From Phytophthora colocasiae (taxonomy: Eukaryota; Oomycota; Peronosporomycetes; Peronosporales; Peronosporaceae): 64,000 nucleotides of DNA. Shown in pieces: positions 50,759-60,893 of the stretch (position 1 is its first letter; the number at the start of each line of letters is the position of its first letter). The stretch is from positions 806,001-870,000 of the forward strand of contig JAGKQI010000043.1 in assembly GCA_018806915.1 (NCBI GenBank), written 5' to 3'. The translations under genes and the position numbers were made by a program. The notes beneath the pieces were generated by a model. It saw only the letters and a list, made by a program, of their open reading frames with translations. It ran no database searches and was not told the origin of the DNA.

Positions 50759-51238
50759 AGATCTTCCAGTAATTACTACCGAATGAATCACCTGTTCTTT
50801 GATACTGCTGCCATGGATTGCTTTACGGGGATCATCTTAGCCCAGAAAGGATCAAATATATTGAAAATTGTATGAAGGATAACTGTAGAAAATGAAATGA
50901 GTATTTCATGAATTGTTGTTTTCAAAAGCTTGAGTCTCTTGAAATCAGTATTTTCAGGAGGATATACAAGCGCAAACAAAGCAATCGTCTGAATATTGTT
51001 TATTATTTGTACTTGTACTACATGAACGGCAGAGGAATAGAACTCGTGATGTCCCACCGTAGTATGTAGACGACTCAACGCAAGAGGCAAGCATTGTAAC
51101 AAGATATGACTTGGCCAACCTTGACGTCACCTTCAACAGACCCATTAGGCCTCTTTATATCCGGCAAAGGTGTTGAGTGATAACGGTCTGATGGTGATGT
51201 GGCCCAATAGCCAGAACAGTAGGCAGAATTGAATTTCT
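50759..51238. other. Intergenic region after the piggyBac-like gene
   Basis: AT-rich; no gene, no TTAA site and no obvious terminal repeat. Confidence 0.4.
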
Positions 51239-51307
51239 CTGCTAACGAGCTGTGTGTACCGAACGCCATGTTTGACACGCTGGTGCAGTTCCCCAGGATC
51301 AAACAAC
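51239..51307 (+). pseudogene. CRN-D: 69-bp CRN-like remnant
   Basis: Identical over 69 bp to 20753-20821 inside CRN-C, same strand. Nothing on either side matches, so it is a small copied or deleted remnant. Confidence 0.7.
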
Positions 51308-51662
51308 TAAGCGCACCCATCCATCTCGCTGAGTATCATCAAGCAAGCAGTGGAGAGATGGCTTCGCCCCAAATCGCGACCTTGCTGTGAATTTTCGCGT
51401 GTTCACCAGAGCTCGGATCCTCGAGCCAGCCAATAGTAAACGCCGCCACCAATAAATACTGAACTTCTTGAACGGACATTCCACTGATAATGTGGACGTC
51501 ATGAATCGCTGGACGGTGCCAATGAAGCGTGCGCTCGCCAATATTCATCGAATCCTCGAAGGAGCATGGTGGCAGTGCGACCACGGTGGTGGCGCCATGG
51601 GAGAGCAACGATGAAGCTCATCCAACTTCGCTACTGGGTAATCAGCACGATGACGGATAGTG
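51308..51662 (-). other. Region with an unidentified 89-codon open frame
   Basis: On the minus strand 51608 to 51339 is open and reads like protein (ERTLHWHRPAIHDVHIIS .. VQYLLVAAFTIGWLED), but no family is recognised and no neighbouring exon is clear. It may be a gene relic. Confidence 0.3.
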
Positions 51663-51771
51663 GTGTGGCGAGTAGCGTCTCCGACAGCGAGCAGTATCAT
51701 AGATCAGCACACGGGGCAGAGCAATACTGTGTAGTGTGGCGAGTAGCGTCTCCGACAGCGAGTAGTATCAT
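51663..51771 (+). repeat. 38-bp direct repeat pair
   Basis: 51663-51700 and 51734-51771 share 37 of 38 bases, separated by 33 bp. Confidence 0.88.
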
Positions 51772-51945
51772 GGATTTCGGAGAGAAGCTAGGCAAGTAAC
51801 GATGTAGCCACTCTCGTGTGAGGATTGTCTGGGTCCGGGAAAAATGGGAAATGAGCTGCGTTTGGATTTTGGCGCGTGCTGGGACAGTGCAGTGTGTTTG
51901 AAGTTTTCAGCCAATCCAAATGCCAAAATACCGGAACACAACCTG

Positions 51946-52079
51946 ATTGGCTGCCAGACGCAAAGCGAAGACATTGGCGAAAAGTTTGGATGTTGAAGTT
52001 CACGTTTACGCGCTAAAATCTTTCTACGTTGAAGTCCAAGCTTTTCTCCGATGTCTTCGCTTTTGTTTGACAGCCAATA
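51946..52079. repeat. Inverted repeat with CCAAT boxes upstream of the DOT1-like gene
   Basis: Arms 51946-51974 and 52051-52079 pair over about 29 bp with few mismatches, each starting at ATTGGCTG / CAGCCAAT and ending at GAAGACAT / ATGTCTTC. The loop is about 76 bp. The arms end 158 bp before the ATG of the gene. This may be a foldback element or a promoter with paired CCAAT boxes. Confidence 0.6.
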
Positions 52080-52236
52080 AAAATGCGTCCCGAGATCCTG
52101 ACACTCTGATTGGGTGTCTTCGAGTGACCCTTAGTGTCGACAGTGCTTCTAAGGTTAACCCTTCCAACGATCTTGGGACCAAATATCTTTCTTTGTGTAT
52201 GCCAGTTTCACTTTTCAGTCGAAGACGCGGTGTACG

Positions 52237-53118
52237 ATGGCCGATTTCTCTGATAAAGAAGACCTGCAACTGTATCGACTAGCGAAGACTCAAGTGGACG
52301 CAGGAAAAAAAATATGCTGGCGAAAAGTGTGGTTGGGAATGCCATTTTGTGGTAAAAGCCAACACCAACTCCAAATCCGGCTGAAGACACTAAAGAAAAC
52401 GTACGGCATCGACTTAAATGGTTTTCCGAGGCGCTTCACAGGTGTCCAAGACAGAGGAAAGAAAGCTCCAGGAACCCGAAAAGCCAATGCTGATGCACCC
52501 ATGAAAATTCACCTTGTCATTTCGACGCTTTTTGCGACTGTCCCGCGGCAAACGATTCCTTTTCCAGATCACCACACTGGCGAAGTGACTCCACCCGGTG
52601 TTTCCGACATCCTTGACGTTCTCCCGGACCTTCAAGCGAAGGATGTTTTTCTTGATGTTGGCTCAGGAGTTGGAAACATCGTGGCTCAAGTGGCACTCCA
52701 AACGCGGGTCGGGATGTGCATCGGTATCGAACTTCAGCAACAATTGGCTCATATGTCTGGGTCGTTGTTTTCTAGTAGCGCTTTACAGCATCCAAGGCTG
52801 AAGATCGTTACTGTCTATCACGGCGACATAAGATATATGGACAAGACAGTCAACACTGTGGCAAAGCGTGCTACCGTTGTGTACGCGAATAATCTTGTTT
52901 TCGAACCTACCAGCAATGTGGCACTAGAAGAACTGTTCACATCATTAAGACGATTGGAGCATGTTATTGTCACTGAGAGAGCCTGTGCTCGCCATCGAAC
53001 TGGGTGTAAACGAAACTTTTGCTCCACCTGGAAGCTTTGTCAACCTATTGGCATTTCCGTGTCTTGGTCTTCAAAACGACGTTATGCGTACTGGTACACG
53101 AAGCGTACACCCCAGTGA
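52237..53118 (+). CDS. DOT1-like histone methyltransferase with SANT/Myb-type N-terminus
   Basis: 294 codons, single exon, start ATG 52237. An upstream in-frame start-like codon at 52195 is less likely because it adds only a short untypical segment. Residues 5-60 look like a SANT/Myb helix bundle (SDKEDLQLYRLAKTQ .. KICWRKVWLGM). The SAM pocket is DVFLDVGSGVGNIVAQVAL (about residues 133-151), followed by GIEL and by VVYANNLVFEP (about 215), the DOT1 signature. DOT1 enzymes methylate Lys 79 in the globular core of histone H3. The C-terminus is shorter than in animal DOT1L. It appears intact. Confidence 0.82.
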   Translation: MADFSDKEDLQLYRLAKTQVDAGKKICWRKVWLGMPFCGKSQHQLQIRLKTLKKTYGIDLNGFPRRFTGVQDRGKKAPGTRKANADAPMKIHLVISTLFATVPRQTIPFPDHHTGEVTPPGVSDILDVLPDLQAKDVFLDVGSGVGNIVAQVALQTRVGMCIGIELQQQLAHMSGSLFSSSALQHPRLKIVTVYHGDIRYMDKTVNTVAKRATVVYANNLVFEPTSNVALEELFTSLRRLEHVIVTERACARHRTGCKRNFCSTWKLCQPIGISVSWSSKRRYAYWYTKRTPQ

Positions 53119-53545
53119 CGCTAATACTAATAACAACGTTCGCTTCTTCTTTTTTTTCTTTTGAGCACTCGTATTTTGAATCTGGGCAGGTACCGCAAGC
53201 TAATCGATCGCTTTGTGCGAAGACACTGTTTCAGCCTTCTGCACGAGTACAAGACGTGCGCGCATCGAATGCAACCGGCTGGATTCAGGAGCAGTAGAAA
53301 CGTGAACTACACGTGCGCGTCGTCAATATCGTCTCAGGATCTGTAATATTGACGTTAATGGTTGTAATAAATTGCGATTTGGGGGGAACCGATCGTCACT
53401 TCCGCGGAGGTGCAAATCTGCAGCGGCACTTTTAGCAACGATTCAATGTATGCATAGTATGAGCCGTTGTAGGCCCAAGAAGGTGGAGAAAACAAAAGCT
53501 GTCTTTGAAATCGATACATTATTTGCCATTATGTATCTAGCAGAT
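53119..53545 (+). other. 3' flank of the DOT1-like gene
   Basis: It holds a T-rich tract at about 53143-53161 and otherwise short open stretches. The Gypsy-1b LTR begins at 53546. The host-side target duplication cannot be checked because the other end is outside the window. Confidence 0.4.
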
Positions 53546-53817
53546 TGACATGATGTTAATTCCGATTTTCGAGCGACAGGTGGATATTACGTTATGATGT
53601 AATTGGTTATACTATGGGTTATAAGCGAAAGGGACTTTGGGACGCGGCCGCACCCGTGCGACATCTGTGGAAGATTGTGGATAAACCTTCGCCTGACTGT
53701 AAAGGGGCCCAAAGGACCAGAAGTGTACTTCAGAGTGTGCACAACTCTGAAGGTCGACTACACTCCGTCTGGTCACCGGACTTTCCCCGACGATGAGTGC
53801 CTAAGTTCTGGCGGAAA

Positions 53818-53847
53818 GTCTCTCAGAAGAACGTATCTCTGAGAGAC
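53818..53847. repeat. 10-bp perfect inverted repeat in the Gypsy-1b LTR
   Basis: GTCTCTCAGA and TCTGAGAGAC with a 10-base loop; conserved at 4094-4123 in Gypsy-1a. In RNA it would form a stable hairpin near the 5' part of the LTR. Confidence 0.8.
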
Positions 53848-54039
53848 CTCATCCCGTTACCGTCCAGCGCGACGATGGATGGTTCAAGGATTCACAATAT
53901 ATACCCGCAGAGACCAAGTATCGCGCGCCGGACGCCGCGCACCCGCGCAACCCTCAAGATCTTCATGTACGTTGAAGCATTAGCGCTCCGTACTCTGGTT
54001 TCGTATTCAAGACTCTGGTATCTCTAACTCTGAGTGACC

Positions 54040-54100
54040 AAGACTCTGAAAAACCAAGTGATATCAGACTCTGAAAACCAGGATACCAGACTCTGAAACC
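54040..54100 (+). repeat. Three phased ACTCTGAAA repeats in the LTR
   Basis: AGACTCTGAAAA-type words occur three times about 22-24 bp apart, each followed by ACC. The same array is in the left copy near 3830-3910. Confidence 0.75.
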
Positions 54101-55235
54101 ACCGAAGATTCAAGACCATACTGAAACCAAGTGAACCCAAGTTCAAGTCACGCATTCAAGTGATTACTGACCTGCACATCCCCCGTAATGACGTCTCTAC
54201 CAGTCAACCCATCGAGATCGGCTGCACAGACTGCATACTGAGACCAAGTCAAAGTACCAGATGTATACAAAGACCAAGAGTACCTGAGATATGAAGACTG
54301 ACTGCATAAAGGACGCAAAAGACGACAAGAAGGAGAGAGTTACCAGAGATATATGATAGTTATGAGGAAGATAAACGATAAACAGAGTTCAATTTGCTTG
54401 CTACTGCACAAGTCCGCTTGAGAGGTATTCAAGCCACTGCGTCATCACGTACGTCGTGTGATCTCCACCAAATTCAATCCCCTTAGGTGGAGATCAGGTA
54501 ACGTAGAGACCTGAAAGGACCCGCCTATTCCATATCCTAGTTGGGTCGTTTGTTTTGTCTCTAGCGGTAGCCCATTTCATATTGCTCGTTTGGACAGGCT
54601 CTGGAAACTAGACAGTCGTTTTCAGAGTGCAAGGTAGACTGTTATATATAACCGATTGTATTGGCTTATATTTTCCCTCTATACTAGAGGGTGGTGTGCG
54701 AACGTAAAGGGATACCAGACAGACCAGGTGTCTGGTAACGAGTCCCCTAGTTGACCTGGAGTGTTAGCCCACCGTTCAAGGGCCTAGAAAGAATAAGAAC
54801 GGCTGTATATATTTGTATATTTTCGAACTCTGTATATTGGTTGTTTATCTCTGAAAGTCAGGTATCTCGGTTCTGGATCTGTGATATTCAGACACCGATT
54901 TCAGACTTTCTCTGGTACATTAACCCCTTTTCGATCGCCGACTTCCTGGAAACCACCTTGGTTCCCAGAGATTCCGACTCCCGAACGCTCCTGGAAGGAT
55001 TTCCTGAATACCGACACCAGACTCCAAGGGAACCCCAACTTCTCTTCACAACACATTCTCAGACTCCGGCGAGGATCATATTTCCGAAGACAACGAACCC
55101 ACGAGGATACCGCAAGGTACCACACGCCAACCTACCGTTGTACGGATCTGAAAAACCCTTTTCAGTAGTCGTATAATTAGGGTTCACTATACGCCCCCTG
55201 CTCCGCGACCAAAGTTTCACCGACTTCGCGACAAC

Positions 55236-55252
55236 TGGTGCGCGTGCCCGGA
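55236..55252 (+). promoter_or_regulatory. Primer-binding site of Gypsy-1b
   Basis: TGGTGCGCGTGCCCGGA two bases after the LTR end, identical to the left copy. Confidence 0.6.
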
Positions 55253-55326
55253 TTTTTGGAATCGTGATATCACCGGATTTGAGAGTACAAGAAGAGAAAG
55301 TTTCCTGTCAAGCGTCTATATTCAAG

Positions 55327-57747
55327 ATGGCTACGCCAGGATCTACGAGAGGAGGACGCCGTGGTCGTGGTCGGAGTATTCCGACACGTCAATCCAAGCG
55401 TCTGCAAGGTTTGTCGCCTGAAGAGCAACCAGACTTGGATGCTATCCAGAAGGCGGCCCGCGAGAAGAGGAAAGCTGCACGGGAGAAGAAGGCAGCTGAG
55501 AATGTGAGCGTCCCAGAACCGGCGGTCGAAGACCAGCCTGCTGAGGAACCAGAAGCTCAAGAGACACCTGCTGTCCCTGGTGAACAAGGTTCTGAAGGCC
55601 CGTCAGAAGTCGAAGCTTCTGGTGACGAGGCGATCACTGCCCGCGAGGGTGGTGATGAGGCGTCTGAGGGAGGCGCCGATATGGTTGAGTCCCCGGAAGT
55701 GATCGATCTGTGTTCAGATTCGGCAACTTCCGGCCAGTCCGTGGATGAAGTGAAACCAGAACCCGGACTCTCTGAAGAACATGCTCCACGGTCCCCAAAG
55801 TCTGAAGACGCACCTATGTCTGATGACATGGCGATCAAGTCTGAAGAGTCTCTGAAGACACCGTCTGATGAGTCTGGGAGGGCTGATTCGCTTGACGGGG
55901 AACGAGCTCTGAGGTATGTGCGCCGTGAGTTCCGCCGTTGGAGAGATATGGACACAAGCAAGGTCGTCCCGCCAAGCGTCGAGTATATGTGGCCGACGAT
56001 GAAGCCTAGTGCTGATGCTTTCCAGAAGGCTGCTGCAGCGACCGGCGACTACATCAAATGGCGATGTTCTTCCGTCTTCCCTGAGGATATGTGGATCTCA
56101 GAGTTTCACGTGAGGCGTCATGGTTTTGGTTGGATCCAAGACCTATCTTATGTTGAGATTCCAATGAGCACGTTGACAGCACCGGAGTGTGTGGCTGTTC
56201 TTCAGACAATGTTGTACGAGGCAGGTTTCGAATTCCAGAACCTCCTCCCAACCTGGTCTCAGACGCAGGCGTCAGCCGTCGTTGGGTCTCAAGTACGCAG
56301 TGTGGCGTCCGAACTTCAGAGTCGACTCGCAGTGGAATTGGTTGAGTGGGCCACAGTGACCGCCAGGTTACAAGTTTGCCGACTCCCAGACAGCATGAAG
56401 CAAGAAGACACAACTGGCAAGAACGAAGCAGACAGTGTATTACCTGACGAAGATGCTGACCTACAAGGACGACGGCTGATCATACGACTCCGGGTGACCG
56501 GACTCCGAGTGACGCACAGCTCTGATGGTTCCAGCAGTGACGAGCCGCCGCAGTCCAAGCGCCTTCAGCAGAGACCGCCGCGCCCACAAATCCCGTCAAC
56601 ACCGTCAGCTTTATCGACGCCATCGCTGTCTTCATTGCCGCAGTACGAGAGTCGCTCTGATAACACGCGACCGGAGTCTGAAAATCCAATGTCTGAAGAT
56701 CACAGCATCTCTCAGACTCAGATGTCGGACGTGCCAATTCCCAGTGTCATTGGGACCTCAGACGACCAGTCGTCGGGTTTCCAGACTTCACGAGGAAGCT
56801 CTACGGACTCGTCCTTGATGTCCATGAGTCGAGGGGCGGCATCACATATGCCGCCGCCCACGGGAAGTCTGGCGTTAATCGCTCAAGGTGCTGATGTAGG
56901 AGGAACAGTCTCTGAAGGTATGGGGATCCAAGTGACGCGAACGCTGTTGCCAGTGAAACCAGAGTCCGAAGATGTCGACATGCCGGAAGAGAGACCAGAA
57001 GTGCCGGGCGCGGAGTCTGGAAACCAGGTGTCTGTCGGAAGTTCTTCACGGGATTTCAAACAATTGTCTCCGGAGATTCCGCCTGTATCTGCCTCCACCC
57101 GAAGCGAAAGTCACCAGAGCCACCGCCAAAGTGTGAAGAGTGAAGACCTTCCGAGACCACCGTCCCGACGCTTGAGTTCCATTGCGTCGAGTCGTACGAA
57201 GTCTGAAGCTCGAAGCTCTCAGAGATCAGGGCCTGCCCAGATCGAGTTGAACGTCATGAGGCAACAGCAGGAGTGGCAAAGCCGGATGGAGCAAGCGCAG
57301 ATGGAATTCTTGGCCCGAGAACGCTTGGAGACCATGGAACGTGATCGTCGTCGAGAGCAACGTGACTTGGAGGCAAGGCGCGAAATTCAGACGCTCACCG
57401 AGCGCTTGTTGAAGTCGGAAAGCGCGAGGCTGGAGGCTGAGAGACGCGCCGACGATGCTGAAGAACGTAGAAGTCTGGTTTCTGAAAACAAGCTCAGGAA
57501 TCGCAGCGCGGCAGAGTTGGAAACTCTGAAAACGGAGCTCCAGAACTCTGAAAACCAACGTCTGGAATCAGTGTTTGCTGAACGCTGGCGACAGAGAGAG
57601 GCTGAGACTGAAGCCGAACGTGCGCGTGTGACTGACGAGATGAAACGGGACTGGATTTCTCAAATGGAAGCTCTACAGCAGCGAATGAAAGACATGGAAG
57701 CGGAACGCGACAGGGAGAAAGAAAGTTCTCAGAACATGCAACGGTTC
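55327..57747 (+). pseudogene. Gypsy-1b gag, part before the insertion
   Basis: 807 codons from ATG 55327 (ATGGCTACGCC), open up to the insertion. A basic N-terminus (RGGRRGRGRSIPTRQSKR) is followed by an Ala/Glu-rich acidic stretch, a mid domain (about residues 190-360, with YIKWRCSSVFPEDMW), a Ser/Pro-rich linker and a long Arg/Glu coiled coil (about residues 640-805). The inserted LTR supplies a stop at 57840. The left copy shows how gag continues without the insertion. Gag of this size, well over 1300 codons in total, is unusual for Gypsy elements. Confidence 0.8.
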
Positions 57748-59083
57748 TGTGGTGAAGCGGACGAAAAAAAATTTCCCGGAGAGGCGATGTCAGCCACGAA
57801 CCCGAATAGAGTCGGAACGAGCGACAGGGGGGACCTGTGATCGCCAGATCTGGGTCGAATCAGACGAAGGTACGATGGGTCCCGCCGGGAACAGGCAACG
57901 GAGACACCGGCGAAGAAGCAGGTGGAGCGGTGTTCGTGGGTGATCCGAACCCTGCCGTGGTGTTCGTGGGTGATCCGAACCCTGCCGTGGTGTTCGTGGG
58001 TGATCCGAATCCTGCCGGAGGAAGAATGGGGAAATCAAGGATGTTCTCGCGCGATCAACGATGACGGGGCCCCAAGCGAGCATGATCAGCTTACCCTGGC
58101 GCCCCGAAGCCTCTAACAGCACGATCCAACTTCCCCGGGCGGCGACGAAGCAAGATCACGCAAGATCGCGCAATGATCCTCTCCCGTATAAGTACGAGAT
58201 CAGCTCCGGATCAAGGTCAACCCCAGGCGCGACGCAGACTCTTCTTGTGGCCTGATCCGGATTCTTTGAAGGATCACCAAGCGGGATCAGGCAGCGATCA
58301 AGCTTCGGTTAAGTGCGAGATCAAGCTTCGTTTAAGTACGGAATCGGCTCAAGATCAGGGTTAGGGAAATCAAGCTAGGGATCAGCTCTGTAGCCAGTGT
58401 CGTGTGATCGTAGGATAGTAAATCAGGATGGGATTAGTAGGCATAGGAATAACCATAAAGAGACTCGAATTTGCCCTGAACCACACAAGTGCCTTCGCTA
58501 CGCCTGGAACCGGGAACTACATTGGCCCTACAAGCGTCAAGAAGGTAAGGATACGTGACCTAGTATAGCGGTTAAGTCTGGATAATATATTGGCCAGCTT
58601 TGCCCTATCTAGTGATCTGTCCTTTAAGTGCAAACCCCGGACCGGAAGGAATTGGTTGTTTGACCTGACGATCCCGTCGAATCTCGCCCCCTCAAGACCC
58701 CCGCTATCGGAAGCGGCAAGCAACGTAAAGGAAGGGACCGAATCCCTAATACTGGACTATTGGAAGACCTGGATCAAGAACCAGGCACCCGGATCAAGGC
58801 TCGAGAACTCGCCTACGACCGGGATCACGTACTTAGAGGTGGAGTGAAGAACTTCCACGCTACCTCAAACCCCTGCGTCACGCAAGACTTTCTTCCGACC
58901 TACAAGACATCTTCAGAAGTCACCTGGAAGAGCGTAACCCGCCTACCGACGGGTACACAAGGTGAATACTACACACAGCTAGATCACGGATCATCGGGGG
59001 ACCCCCTCCGTTAGTCGGTGTCTGGGCGCAAGTGGTGATCGGGACCTGCCCTAACGAGATTTTGGCAGATCCGCCCCACCACA
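57748..59083 (+). mobile_element. Solo LTR-like insertion in Gypsy-1b gag
   Basis: 1336 bp starting TGTGGTG and ending CACCACA, an inverted terminal pair typical of LTRs. It is flanked by GTTC on both sides (57744-57747, 59084-59087), present once in Gypsy-1a. No coding region and no second copy of its ends inside, so it reads as a solo LTR left by recombination. It contains a 3 x 30-bp tandem repeat. Confidence 0.88.
57931..58020 (+). repeat. 30-bp tandem repeat, three copies
   Basis: TGTTCGTGGGTGATCCGAAC followed by CCTGCCGTGG, three times in a row, the last with one or more changes. It lies within the solo LTR. Confidence 0.9.
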
Positions 59084-59087
59084 GTTC

Positions 59088-60893
59088 CAAGCCGGTCAGT
59101 TAAGAAACCTTCGAGCGACATTATCCCAAGTTCAAGAAGCGCGAAGGGTCGGTCACCCTGATTCAGCAACTTCGAACCAAGTGTTACATACCGGCAACCC
59201 TGAAGTTGCAATTATGTATCCAGTATCAGGGTCGGAAATCAGAAGTGACGCAAGAAGGGTTGGGGTTGAACCCATGTCACATTCACCGGCTCTCAAGGCG
59301 GAATCTCGAGAGGTTGCAACCTTCCAGCAAGGCATCCCTGCGCGAAGCGCGGGGACGAAGCGAGTGAAGGCCGAGAGGAATGGCGGCGCTACTACTGCTA
59401 CGGCCACCCAGGTGACTCAAGCGACTTCGGTGACGGAGACCAAGGGTGATACTAGACCGAGGCGAGATCCGCCGCAGAGAACTGAAGCTAGGCGGTCTAA
59501 TGGAGATCGAAGAGCGTCCCGCAGAGCGAAGCGTCATGATAGAGCACCAGACTCCGGAGGAGACTCTGACGATTCAAGTTCAGACTCTGCGACCTCGTCA
59601 TCAGAGAACTCAGAGCCAGGTGAAGTGGTGAATCTGACGGCAGCAACTCAAGCACAAGCCGGAACCACACTTCTGACGCTAAGGCCGTTCATGAACTCGA
59701 ACAACCTTGGGGAGTTCGACCCCAGAGCTACCCTCAGGGAACGTGTCCGCTGGTGGGAGCGGTTTACGAATATGGCTTCTCAAGGAGGTTGGTCGACTAA
59801 GACGCGCATCCAGGAACTTAAGTTGAAACTCCCTGTGTCTGCGCGAGACTGGTTTAACCAGCTTCCCAAAAGTGTGTCCCGTGACTTGGAAAGAGCTATC
59901 TTCAGAGTTCAAGAAACGTTATTGCAAAGCTCGGTCATCGTATTCTGAGAGATACTTCACTATGGCTATGAAAGACTCTGAGACTCCGCTTGAATTTTTC
60001 TACCGACTTAATTCTGCTGCTGGGAAAGCTGACATCGATTTCAGAAAGTCGTCCAAGCGTCTTGAGAAACATGTACTACGATTCATCACGAAGCTTAAGG
60101 ATGCACGCCTGAAAACGTCGCTGCAAGGTCAGAGATTTCGAAGAATTTCAGACTTGGAATATGCGTTGCAGCAAGATGAAGATGTGTGGCGAACTGGTGA
60201 CCAAGAAATGACCCCTGCCAAGTCTCGAGACTTCCGGGCTGACAATATTCCGCGAGGGCAGTTCAAGCCCAAGCGTGTGCATCGGACTTATGTCGCAAGA
60301 GATGTGGATTCTGAAGACTATGACTCTGAAAACTCAGAACATCATAAGGAATCTCTGAAATCCAATCAGGATACCAGAGATCAGACGGGTGATTCCAGAA
60401 CTCCAAGTGCGACTTCAGAGTCTACCCGTGATGAAAGTACTGCGCAGGCATCTTCGAACAATTCAAAGGCTCCACCAAGTGCAGATTGGACGCAGACTCT
60501 GACGAATGAGGTATATCGAGTGATGGATAACATGGGATGGCGTCCGCCGCCCCAGTCCCCGTCTGGATCGTCAGGTCAGGGGTTCCACCAAAGGCGTCAT
60601 GAGAATGGTGGCTACTGGAACAAGTTCTGTGAAAAATGTCAACGCTCAGGACACTCAGAAGAAGACTGCTGGAGAGACGTCACGTGTGACCGATGTCAGG
60701 AAAAGGGACACCCGAGTCGAATGTGTCGGATGCCATATGTGGAAGAGTACACCCTGGAAAACCCTGTGAAGATCTGAAAACTCTGGAAGCACTCAAGCAA
60801 CTCGCTCGACAAGGTGCACTCAAGGACATGCCGAACCACCTACGGGAGAAACTCCTGAGTGATGAGGCAGACTCTGGGAAGCCGTTAAACTAA
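59088..60893 (+). pseudogene. Gypsy-1b gag, part after the insertion
   Basis: Resumes gag in the original frame at 59088. Gag core residues appear at about 59680-59870 (GEFDPRATLRERVRWWERF). Near 59880 the frame moves by one, continuing through SSYSERYFTMAMKDSETPLEFF to two CCHC knuckles, CEKCQRSGHSEEDC and CDRCQEKGHPSRMC (about 60630-60725). Near 60765 it returns to the original frame and ends at TAA 60891-60893. The two shifts compensate each other. The stop overlaps the pol start by one base. Confidence 0.82.

Larger units (their letters stand above)
53546..55233 (+). repeat. 5' LTR of Gypsy-1b
   Basis: About 1688 bp, TGACATGATG..GACA. Boundaries come from alignment with the left copy and the primer-binding site that follows. 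It contains the hairpin at 53818-53847 and the ACTCTGAAA repeats at 54040-54100. Confidence 0.87.
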
